Assembly (NCBI GenBank): GCA_024278345.1
Contig: JAJRTK010000277.1
Location: forward strand, 7,287-71,286
DNA: 64,000 nucleotides
Origin: a bacterium
GTDB taxonomy: Bacteria > CSSED10-310 > JAJRTK01
Direction of reading: 5' to 3'
Positions 36,599 to 44,691 of the stretch are shown here, piece by piece; position 1 is the stretch's first letter, and each line of letters opens with the position of its first letter. Under the pieces are notes generated by a model. The model worked only from the letters and a program-made list of their open reading frames with translations. It did no database searches and was not told the origin of the DNA. A program made the translations under genes and the position numbers.

Positions 36599-38746
36599 CT
36601 ACCGCTCAATGGTCAAGGAACTCGATCCATCCGCCCTGAACCGACCGGAACTCTCGTCTGGGGACAAGCCCGGCGACTCCTCCTCCTCCAGAACCTCTGC
36701 AAGCCGGCCTAGCAATTCGTCGAAGGTGAAGGGCTTGGGCAAAAAAACCGCTCCGGTCTTCCCCAAAAAGGAGGTCAGCTCCTGGTTGAAGAGATCGCCG
36801 GAAGTCCAGACACACCTCCGCATCAAGCCCGGGGCAACCTCGAAAAACCGCTCGTAAAGCTCGACACCACTAATGTCTGGGAGCCTCCAGTCCACCAGGG
36901 CTGCGGCGAATTCCGAGCCTTGGCAGGCTTCCAAGGCGCAGGTCCCGTCAGCGACACCGGTAACCTCGAAGCCTCGGCGATGCAACAGCGACTGCAGCGC
37001 TTCAAGAATTGACTTCTCGTCATCGACCAACAGGATCTTGCGGCCATGGCCTTTGAGTCTAGCTCCCTCGTCGGCGGCCAATTCCGATTCCCCGCCGCCT
37101 GTTTCCGCGAGCCACTGGGGCGCGGCAGGAAACCTCAAGAGCACCTGTGTTCCGCCGCCAATCTCGCTGGTGACCTCCAGGGTCCCCCCGTGTTCCTCGA
37201 CGATGCCCTTGACGATGGTCATCCCAAGACCGGCCCCCGAACCGATGGCCTTCGTCGTGAAAAAGGGTTCGAAGATATGCTCCTGCACCTCGGGCCTCAT
37301 GCCCGGGCCATTGTCGATGATGAGAAGCTCGCTCCGCTGTTCCTCGGTCCGGCGGGTCACGACGCTCAATACCGGCGGCTCCGTGTTGTGCGCCAGAGCA
37401 GCCACGGCATTGTCGAAAAGGTTGGAAAGAACCTGCTGGAGCTGATGCACGTTCGCCCCTGCAGGCGGCAGACCGGCTTCCAGTTCCGTTTTCAGTTGGA
37501 TGCCGCTGGAAGCCAGGCGGTCCCGCCAGTCGATCAAAAAATGATCCACCAGTTGACTCAGATCGACTGCCTCCTTCTCCACCGAATGCGTTTGCGAAAA
37601 CGAAAGCAGATTCTTGGCAACCCGGACGCACCGCTCCGTTTCTTCCACCACTCGGGCCAGGTTCTGCCTTAGGAATGGGCTGTGCTGGCTCTTGTGCAAG
37701 AGCTTTACGGAACCCAGAATGTTGAGGAGGGGATCGTTGAGCTCTCTGGCTATTCCGGCGACGAACTGACCCAGGGAAGAAAGGCGCTCGCTCTTGAGGA
37801 GGCGATCCCGCGCCTGGCGGAGCTGCCGGAGATGACGCTCTAACTGTTTGTGGAGGTTGTGATTTCTGAGCATCGCGCCCAGGGCGTCCCCAATGAGGCG
37901 ACAGAGCCACAGATCCCGCTCGGTGAAGGGACCCTGGGCGGCAGAGCGCCGGAGCAGCAAAGCCGTATGAACGACGTCGCCCTCAAGAATCGGCACAGCG
38001 AGAACGGATCGAATATCGACTCCCGCCAGGCGGTGGGAAACCGGTCGCATGAGTTGGTCTTGGCCGACATCGCGAACCAAAACAACCTCCTGAGTGTCCA
38101 GGAGGCGCTGGACTTCTGGATACTTCCACATCTCCAGCTGCAATCCACCGGCGGCGGCGGAATCGGTGGAAGAAAGCACGCGAAGCCGTTCGCCTGTATC
38201 GCCGGGCAGGAGCAGAGAAACGCGTTGCGCCTCGAAAAGCATGGAGATCTGATGGAGGATGTTCTGATGGATGTCCTGCCTTGGATCGCTCCTAAGCAAG
38301 GCGCCGGTAAATTCAAGCGTCTGGTGGAGAGAGGCGCGATCGTGTTCCACCTGCTCGTATAGGAGCTTGTGGCGCAGGTGGGATCGGACGCGGGCAAGGA
38401 GCTCCGGGAAAAAGATCGGCTTCGTGATGTAGTCGTCAGCACCATTCTCGAACGCCAGTAACAGGTTCTGCCGATCGGTGCGGGCGGTCAAGATGAGAAC
38501 CGGCACATAGTGGGCGAACGGATGGTGCTTCAGCGTGTAGCAAACCTCAATCCCATCGATATCGGGAAGTCCCAGGTCCAGCAGGACCAAGTCTGGATGC
38601 TCACTGCCAAAAACCGAAAGTCCTTCACTCCCGGAGCGGCAGACCAAGACCTGGTAACTCTGTTCGCTCAGAAACTCGACGACGGTCTGGGCCACTCCCC
38701 GGTCGTCCTCGATCAACAGGATCTTGGGTCGGCGCACCAGGCTCAT
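36599..38746 (-). CDS. REC-GAF-histidine kinase-REC hybrid lacking the phospho-acceptor His, copy 1
   Basis: 715 residues from the ATG at 38746, eight bases after GGAGG. N-terminal receiver (ILLIEDD, DLVLLDLGLPDIDG, ITKP), GAF domain about 150-310, dimerisation helices, HATPase_c with N box NLFDNAVAALAH, G1 DNGPGM, F box FEPFFTTK and G2 GSGAGLGMTIVKG, and a C-terminal receiver (ILLVDDE, VDWRLPDISG, PKPFTFDEL). The H box reads GIARELNDPL, with Arg where GxxHExxxPL needs His. ATP binding looks intact but autophosphorylation on the normal residue is not possible. No membrane segment. Tandem paralogue follows upstream at 38868-40964. Confidence 0.9.
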   Translation of the reverse strand: MSLVRRPKILLIEDDRGVAQTVVEFLSEQSYQVLVCRSGSEGLSVFGSEHPDLVLLDLGLPDIDGIEVCYTLKHHPFAHYVPVLILTARTDRQNLLLAFENGADDYITKPIFFPELLARVRSHLRHKLLYEQVEHDRASLHQTLEFTGALLRSDPRQDIHQNILHQISMLFEAQRVSLLLPGDTGERLRVLSSTDSAAAGGLQLEMWKYPEVQRLLDTQEVVLVRDVGQDQLMRPVSHRLAGVDIRSVLAVPILEGDVVHTALLLRRSAAQGPFTERDLWLCRLIGDALGAMLRNHNLHKQLERHLRQLRQARDRLLKSERLSSLGQFVAGIARELNDPLLNILGSVKLLHKSQHSPFLRQNLARVVEETERCVRVAKNLLSFSQTHSVEKEAVDLSQLVDHFLIDWRDRLASSGIQLKTELEAGLPPAGANVHQLQQVLSNLFDNAVAALAHNTEPPVLSVVTRRTEEQRSELLIIDNGPGMRPEVQEHIFEPFFTTKAIGSGAGLGMTIVKGIVEEHGGTLEVTSEIGGGTQVLLRFPAAPQWLAETGGGESELAADEGARLKGHGRKILLVDDEKSILEALQSLLHRRGFEVTGVADGTCALEACQGSEFAAALVDWRLPDISGVELYERFFEVAPGLMRRCVWTSGDLFNQELTSFLGKTGAVFLPKPFTFDELLGRLAEVLEEEESPGLSPDESSGRFRADGSSSLTIER

Positions 38747-38867
38747 TCTTTGTTCCTCCCTAGTCCCAGGTTCTTTTGGCACTGCCCCGCTGAGGGCGGT
38801 TCATTCGGCTTCGTCACTCCCATAGTCTCCCCGCGGCGCCCAAGGTCGGGAAGCCGTCCGGGAACCG

Positions 38868-40964
38868 TCACGGCACCTCTGTGACCCGGGGTCTGAGAGT
38901 CTCTCCTATCTGTGCCAACAACTGATCGAAGGTGAATGGCTTTGCCAAGAACCTCTCCTCGATCCGCTGCATGGCCAAGCGCTGGCGAGCGGCATAGGGA
39001 TCTCCGGAACTGAAGATGAAGCGGCCTTCAATCTCAGGATCAACGTCCACCAACCGCTGGTAAAGCTGCTCTCCACTCATATCTGGCAATTTCATGTCGA
39101 TGAACAGGACATCAAACCGTTTTTCCCGGCAAAGCTCCATCGCTTGACGCCCCGTGGCCGCTCGCCCAACCTCGAACTGGCAATGCTTGAGAAAAGTGGA
39201 AAGAGCTTCCAGGATTGAACGCTCATCATCAACGAGCAAGACAGACTTGCTCTTCGTATCATCGGCGGCCACTCCATGACCTAGAGAAGAAGAAAAGCCA
39301 ACGGCCTCTTCCGGCAGCTTCTCCACTGACTCCCGCTCCACGGCTTGTGCCAACGGAAAGTGTATGGTCACCGTTGTGCCGCGGCCCGGGCTGCTCGAAA
39401 GGTCGATCTTGCCTCCATGGTCTTCGACGATCCCCTTGACAATGGTCAGGCCAAGCCCTGTACCGCTCCCCATGGTGCTCGTCGTAAAATAGGCCTCGAA
39501 AACTCGGCTCCGAACCTCTTCCCGCATTCCAGGCCCATTGTCGTGAACCAATAGTTCGATCTCAGCCTCCCGCACCCGTGCGGAAATACTCAGACACGGC
39601 GGTTCGGCCGCGTGGGCCAATGCCGCGGCGGCATTGTCAAAAAGGTTCCCGAAAACCTGCTGCAACTGGTGCTTGCTTGCCATGATCGGTGGAAGCCGAG
39701 GCTCCAGGGCAATCCGAACCTGGATTCCCGCCATGTCAAACCTGCGCGACCGATCCTGCAACGCCAACTGTAATACGTCGGCAAGGTCCACGCGGTTCTT
39801 CTCCGCCGAATAGGTCTCAGAAAAGGTAAGCAGATTCCGCACCATCCCGGAACAATGCTCGGCCTGCTGGAGAACGCGATTCAACCCCTGCCGCACATAG
39901 GGGTTCTGCTGCCCACGCATCAACAGGCGGCTGTAGCTGGCAATGCTCGTGAGAGGCGCACTGAGCTCCTTGGCGATTCCAGCCACGAACTGTCCCAGCG
40001 AAGAAAGCCGTTCGCTCTTGAGCAATCGATCCCTGGTCTCCGTGAGCTGCTGAACCTTTCGCTCGAACTCAAGATGCAGGCTCGTATTGCGCAGCAAGGC
40101 CCCCAGCGCGTGTCCGATTAGCTGGCAAAGCCAGAGATCCCGCTCCTCGAACGGGGGCTGGTCCAGTGACCGGCGCAACAGGAGAGTCGCATGGAGCTCA
40201 TCCCCCTCAAAAATAGGAATGACCAAGACCGACCGAAGATCCACCTCGGCAAGGTGCTCCGCCACAGCCGACATCAGCCGATTGCTCCGGATGTCCCGAA
40301 CCATCACGACTTCTCGCGTCTCGATGGAATGTTGGACCTCGGGATACCTCCACATTTCAAGCTGCAACCCGCCCACAGTGGCTGAATCCGTCGATGACAA
40401 GACCCTGAGAAGCTCCCCGCCGCTTTCCGGGAGCAAAAGCGAAACTCGCCGGGAATTGAAGAGCACCCGGAGCTGTTCCAAGATGCTCTGGTAAACGTCG
40501 TCCTGGGGCCCGGATCGAAGAATCGTACCGGTGAAGTTCAAGATCTGCTGGAGCGTCGTGCGATCTTGATCCATCCGCTCGCAAAGGTGCTTCACACGAA
40601 GATGCGCTCGGACCCTGGCGAGCAACTCCTCCAAGAACACCGGCTTGATGATGTAGTCATCCGCGCCGGCCTCAAAAGCGTCGATGAGGTCGCCCCGCCG
40701 CTCACTACCGGTCAAAATCAGAACCGGAACATACTTCGCGAACGGGTGATGCTTCATGGAATAGCAAACATCCAGTCCCGGCATGTCCGGTAATCCAAGG
40801 TCCAGAAGCACAAGATCGGGGACATTGTCCGAAAACTGCCGTAGCGCCTCCTCCCCGGTGCCACAGGCCTGAGACTCGTACCATCGCTCAGAAGCAAGGT
40901 ACTCCGTCACAACCCCCACAACGTGAGGGTCGTCCTCTACAAGGAGAATCCTAGATTTGCGCAT
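38868..40964 (-). CDS. REC-GAF-histidine kinase-REC hybrid lacking the phospho-acceptor His, copy 2
   Basis: 698 residues from the ATG at 40964; an in-frame start at 41006 lacks a site. Same order of domains as copy 1 and strongly similar to it along the length (for example VLSSTDSATVGGLQLEMW against VLSSTDSAAAGGLQLEMW). Receiver 1 has VEDD, LLDLGLPDMPG and IIKP; GAF; HATPase with NLFDNAAAALAH, DNGPGM, FEAYFTTS and GSGTGLGLTIVKG; receiver 2 has LVDDE, FIDMKLPDMSG and AKPFTFDQL. The H box reads GIAKELSAPL: Lys in place of His. Likely transcribed first, with copy 1 following after 121 bases. Confidence 0.9.
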   Translation of the reverse strand: MRKSRILLVEDDPHVVGVVTEYLASERWYESQACGTGEEALRQFSDNVPDLVLLDLGLPDMPGLDVCYSMKHHPFAKYVPVLILTGSERRGDLIDAFEAGADDYIIKPVFLEELLARVRAHLRVKHLCERMDQDRTTLQQILNFTGTILRSGPQDDVYQSILEQLRVLFNSRRVSLLLPESGGELLRVLSSTDSATVGGLQLEMWRYPEVQHSIETREVVMVRDIRSNRLMSAVAEHLAEVDLRSVLVIPIFEGDELHATLLLRRSLDQPPFEERDLWLCQLIGHALGALLRNTSLHLEFERKVQQLTETRDRLLKSERLSSLGQFVAGIAKELSAPLTSIASYSRLLMRGQQNPYVRQGLNRVLQQAEHCSGMVRNLLTFSETYSAEKNRVDLADVLQLALQDRSRRFDMAGIQVRIALEPRLPPIMASKHQLQQVFGNLFDNAAAALAHAAEPPCLSISARVREAEIELLVHDNGPGMREEVRSRVFEAYFTTSTMGSGTGLGLTIVKGIVEDHGGKIDLSSSPGRGTTVTIHFPLAQAVERESVEKLPEEAVGFSSSLGHGVAADDTKSKSVLLVDDERSILEALSTFLKHCQFEVGRAATGRQAMELCREKRFDVLFIDMKLPDMSGEQLYQRLVDVDPEIEGRFIFSSGDPYAARQRLAMQRIEERFLAKPFTFDQLLAQIGETLRPRVTEVP

Positions 40965-41100
40965 TCCGGAAGTTCCCTGGGAAGCCAAATGACCGAGCCG
41001 ATCCACTCCGTCCCCCCAATGGACCCGATTGCCACGCCTACCAAGTTAGTGCCTTTTTCCAAAAAATGCCAACCTCTTATCTCAGGCAGTTCTCCATGGT

Positions 41101-42102
41101 CTAGTGCTCAACCCATTCCAGGCGATAGGGACCACCTGCCACGGTGAAGCTCCCTCGCAACTTCCAACCCACAAGATCGATGACCATCACCGAATCGTCC
41201 ACCGGGGAAACCACCCATGCCGCCTCTCCCCAAGGATGAAGCAGGATGTCCGTCACACCACGCCCCACCGCAAGACGATCCGCAACCTCCTTCGTATCCG
41301 TATCGATCTTCACCAAGTCTCTGATCCCGTCGGTCTCCAGGAGCAGATAGGGTGATCGCGGCAGATGGCGCAAGCTCCGTACGCGACCCTCAACCTTGAT
41401 GACTCCTTCCAAGTCACCTGCTTCCGGATCAAAAAAACTGACGCCCCCCGGACTCGCCTTCACCAACGCCACCACTCCCGACTGAGGATCCAACGCCAGC
41501 TCAGTCACGCCCGACACCGCCTCCACCTCCTCCAAGGCACGATTCTCCAAATCGAGCAAGAACAGCTCCCCGCTTTCACGCAAAACAAGAACCTGCCTAG
41601 TCGATGGATGAAACAGTAAATCCCTCATTCCGAAACCAACGGAATAGGATCTACGCACCAACCCGCTGATCGCCGACAAGACCAAGATGCGCCCAGATTC
41701 CACGCATCCAACCAGAACGCTCTTTTTCCCAAAGGCGCGAAGAAGACCGGGCTTCCGGCAACCGTTCAAAACCACCGACCGTTCAGCACTCCCCGTCAGC
41801 GCCCCGAACCACGTCAATACGCCCCCCATCCTCCCTTTGAGAGCCGTGCTCGAGACCAATAGATAGAGTGTCTCCGGAACCCGGAGCAGATCGAGCGGCT
41901 TTCCCACAAGCTCCGTCTCCCGCAGGATCTTGCCTTCCGTAGACTCAAAAAAACGGACCTTTCCATCCTTGCGGCAAAGGGCGGCAAGAGTGTCGGCCCC
42001 GCTCTCTAAAACGGATACGCCCAACAAAAACAGTACCATAGAGCAAAGAAGCCACCAGAATTTTCGGCCATGAGACCTTCCGTCAACCGCCATTCGGATC
42101 AT
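41101..42102 (-). CDS. YVTN/lactonase-type beta-propeller protein, membrane-anchored
   Basis: 333 residues from the ATG at 42102 (AGGGG four bases before). One hydrophobic signal anchor (FWWLLCSMVLFLLGVSVL) near residues 14-32. The remainder repeats short blades of the YVTN kind (GRILVLSAISG, TRQVLVLRESGELFLLDLEN, SGVVALVKASPGGVSFFDPE, DSVMVIDLVGWKLRGSF). Probably periplasmic ligand- or partner-binding. It precedes the hybrid kinases by about 130 bases on the same strand, so it may belong to the same signalling unit; that is positional inference. Confidence 0.75.
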   Translation of the reverse strand: MIRMAVDGRSHGRKFWWLLCSMVLFLLGVSVLESGADTLAALCRKDGKVRFFESTEGKILRETELVGKPLDLLRVPETLYLLVSSTALKGRMGGVLTWFGALTGSAERSVVLNGCRKPGLLRAFGKKSVLVGCVESGRILVLSAISGLVRRSYSVGFGMRDLLFHPSTRQVLVLRESGELFLLDLENRALEEVEAVSGVTELALDPQSGVVALVKASPGGVSFFDPEAGDLEGVIKVEGRVRSLRHLPRSPYLLLETDGIRDLVKIDTDTKEVADRLAVGRGVTDILLHPWGEAAWVVSPVDDSVMVIDLVGWKLRGSFTVAGGPYRLEWVEH

Positions 42103-42124
42103 GAGGCCCCTCATCCTTCTCTTT

Positions 42125-42138
42125 GTTGGGTTCCGCTC
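42125..42138 (+). repeat. Short dispersed repeat core
   Basis: GTTGGGTTCCGCTC followed by a GC palindrome (GGCGGCGGTCCCACCGCCGC). Lies in the gap between hemG and the propeller gene. Confidence 0.45.
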
Positions 42139-42193
42139 TCATCGGCGGCGGTCCCACCGCCGCTGCTCGCCGCTCCACCGGCAAGGCCAAGGG

Positions 42194-43600
42194 CTAGCCC
42201 CCTCCCGCAAGACGCTTCCCCAGATCAAAGGCGTTCTCCACACAATTATTCATCGCCACCCCATGGTACGAGTTCCCCGACAGGTGCAGCCCTGGCCACC
42301 GGTCGGCCAGCGCCTCCACCTTCGCTACCCGATCCAGGTGGCCGAGAGTGTACTGTGGAATCGCCCGCGGGTAACGGTAAATCCGCACCAGCTCGGGGTC
42401 TCCCTCGAGCCCGAGGACCGGCCGGAGCAACTCCAAGGTCTTTGAAAGCAAGATCTCTTCCCCCTCCTCCACAATCCGACCCTGCCTCCGGCCACCCAAC
42501 ATTGCCCGGAGAAGAACCCGGCCCTCCGGCGCACGGCCAGGGTAGATGGAAGAGCTGAAAAGGCATCCCAAAATCGGCAAACCCTCTCGCCCCGGAACCA
42601 GGAACCCGAACCCCTCAGGCGTCCGCGTCACCTTTTTCGCCTCGAAGCCCAGGCAAACCACGGCGACGGGGGCGTAAGGAAAATCCTCCAGCCCGCGGGC
42701 CAGTTCTTCCGAAAGCCCCGACAACATCGGTGCTGCTCGATATGATGGCACGGTGACCACGACCTGATCCACCGGAATCCCGCCGGCCGAAGTCCGCACC
42801 TCAAGACCATTCTCCGCCTCGACAATCGCGGCCACGGGTGTACCAAGCTCAATTTTTTCAAGTCCGATCCTCTGAACCAAAGCGTCAATGAGCTCGCCCA
42901 GCCCGCCGCGCAGGGAGGTTAAACTACCGCTCGGGCCGGTCTGGATAGCCGGGCCATCCCTGTCGCCGCCCTCGCTCTTCCGCTTCCGCCGCTTCTCTCG
43001 CGCCAGAGCGATGGCCCCACGGATCAAGCTCCCGTGATTCGTCTCCAACCGCCGAAGCCGTGGGAAAGCCGCATCTACGGAAAGCTCGCCGGGATCGCCG
43101 CCATAGATCCCCGTCACCATGGCGTCCACAAGGGTCGTCGCCAAACCCCGGCCCAACCGCCGCGAGGCGAACTCGAGCACAGTCTCTTCCCCCTTCCCCC
43201 GCGGGATAAAAGGCTCCAATGCCACCCGAAGACGAGACCAAAACGGCAGGATCGGACTCCGAAGAAAACTGGGAGGAGAGATCGGCACCGGTTCCAATCG
43301 CCCCGAAAGCAACAAAAACCGGTTCTTCGAAGCTGCCTCACTGGCCCCCACAAGCCGAGCGCCCACCCCCAACATCGAACAAAGCTCCAATGTCGGGGGC
43401 GAATTGTTCAAAAAACCGTTGGGACCCCATTCGCAAAGGTAGCCATCCACTGAATCCGTCCGGATCTTGCCGCCTGGCCGGGTATCGGCTTCCAAGATGA
43501 CCAGATCCGCCTCGGTTCCTCGCTTCCGGCTCTCCTCCAACAAGGCGAAAGCCGTCGTCAGTCCGCTGATCCCGGCGCCGATGATCGCGGTTTTTCCCAT
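42194..43600 (-). CDS. hemG: Protoporphyrinogen oxidase, oxygen-dependent (HemG/HemY type)
   Basis: 468 residues from the ATG at 43600; a GTG at 43621 has no ribosome-binding site. FAD-binding Rossmann fold GAGISGLTTAFAL, then the second GG motif ADTRPGGKIRT, the substrate-domain segment EWGPNGFLNNSP and C-terminal FAD contact LHLSGNSYHGVAMNNCVEN. Oxidises protoporphyrinogen IX to protoporphyrin IX with O2, the penultimate step of heme synthesis. An internal basic insert (REKRRKRKSEGGDRDG) near residue 200 is unusual. Located directly after hemE in the same direction, 27 bases apart. Confidence 0.93.
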   Translation of the reverse strand: MGKTAIIGAGISGLTTAFALLEESRKRGTEADLVILEADTRPGGKIRTDSVDGYLCEWGPNGFLNNSPPTLELCSMLGVGARLVGASEAASKNRFLLLSGRLEPVPISPPSFLRSPILPFWSRLRVALEPFIPRGKGEETVLEFASRRLGRGLATTLVDAMVTGIYGGDPGELSVDAAFPRLRRLETNHGSLIRGAIALAREKRRKRKSEGGDRDGPAIQTGPSGSLTSLRGGLGELIDALVQRIGLEKIELGTPVAAIVEAENGLEVRTSAGGIPVDQVVVTVPSYRAAPMLSGLSEELARGLEDFPYAPVAVVCLGFEAKKVTRTPEGFGFLVPGREGLPILGCLFSSSIYPGRAPEGRVLLRAMLGGRRQGRIVEEGEEILLSKTLELLRPVLGLEGDPELVRIYRYPRAIPQYTLGHLDRVAKVEALADRWPGLHLSGNSYHGVAMNNCVENAFDLGKRLAGGG

Positions 43601-43627
43601 CTTCACACTCTCGCTTCCCACAAGAGG

Positions 43628-44653
43628 TCAAACAGCCCAGGGGGGCCGCCAATTCACAACCTCGTCCACCATCCAGCCCACTGCCTCTACGGGAGTTCCG
43701 GGCAGAACGCCGTGACCAAGGTTGAAGATGTGGCCACGACCGCCCCCGACATCGAGAATCGCTCGGGTTTTTGAGCGAACATGCGATTCCGGCCCAAAGA
43801 GAGTCACCGGATGAAGATTCCCCTGAACCGAAGAACCGCCCAAGCGCTGCCAGCACTCATCCACGGGAAGCTGCCAATCAATACCCACGACGTCGGCGCC
43901 GGCCTCCGAGACATCCTCCAAGAATGCCGAGCACCCCTTGGGAAAGTAGATCACGGGAACTCGCCCGGAGATTCTCTGGACGATCTCCCGGACGAAAGGT
44001 AGGCAATAGCGGCGAAACTCCTCCCGTCCAAGGTTCCCGGCCCAAGTATCAAAAATTTGCACGGCTTGGGCACCCGCGTCCACTTGCGCCTCCAAATAAG
44101 CGGCAACCGTCTGGGTCAGCTTTTCAAGGAGTAAGAGTCCCGCGGATTCGTCATGGGCCAGGAAGCGGCCAAGCCAGGTAAACTGCTTGGCTCCGCTGCC
44201 CTCCACAAGATAGGTGGCCAAGGTATATGGGGCGCCGGCAAACCCGATGAGAGGAACCCCCCGGCTCTCAAGTTCCCGACGCAGGAGACGCACCCCCTCC
44301 AAGACGTAGGGCACGGATTCCCGAGGATCGGGAACCCTCAATGCCTCCACTTGCTTTCGGCTGCGAATGGGATCACCGATAACCGGTCCAGGATTGAAAG
44401 TCAGATCGATCCCCATGGCCTCCAGCGGGACCATGATATCGGAAAAGAGGATCGCCGCGTCGAATCGGTACCGTTCGATGGGCTGAAGGGTCACCTCGCA
44501 GAGGAGATCGGGGCTCTTACAGAGCTCCAAGAAACTGACCTTCTCCCGCACCGCGCGATATTCAGGAAGGTATCGCCCAGCCTGGCGCATCATCCAGACG
44601 GGGGGTCTGTCCACGGACTCGCCTCGGCAAGCCTGCAAAAAACGTTGGTTCAC
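43628..44653 (-). CDS. hemE: Uroporphyrinogen decarboxylase
   Basis: 341 residues from the GTG at 44653, five bases after GGAG; this removes an N-terminal extension that would overlap the nuclease gene, and gives the normal family length. Signature WMMRQAGRYLPEYR near residue 17, catalytic Asp in FSDIMVPLEAMG, and AGNLGREEFRRYCLPF. Converts uroporphyrinogen III to coproporphyrinogen III. Followed on the same strand by hemG; no coproporphyrinogen oxidase or ferrochelatase is seen in the window. Confidence 0.97.
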   Translation of the reverse strand: MNQRFLQACRGESVDRPPVWMMRQAGRYLPEYRAVREKVSFLELCKSPDLLCEVTLQPIERYRFDAAILFSDIMVPLEAMGIDLTFNPGPVIGDPIRSRKQVEALRVPDPRESVPYVLEGVRLLRRELESRGVPLIGFAGAPYTLATYLVEGSGAKQFTWLGRFLAHDESAGLLLLEKLTQTVAAYLEAQVDAGAQAVQIFDTWAGNLGREEFRRYCLPFVREIVQRISGRVPVIYFPKGCSAFLEDVSEAGADVVGIDWQLPVDECWQRLGGSSVQGNLHPVTLFGPESHVRSKTRAILDVGGGRGHIFNLGHGVLPGTPVEAVGWMVDEVVNWRPPWAV

Positions 44654-44691
44654 GTTGTCTCCAATTGGGTGTTCGTTTCCCGGTGGCGGGA

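Noticed and set aside
36599-40964. Sequence error as cause of the missing His in the hybrid kinases
   Set aside because: The codons are AGA and AAG in two separate genes and the reading frame is intact on both sides; a His codon would need two or more base changes in each.
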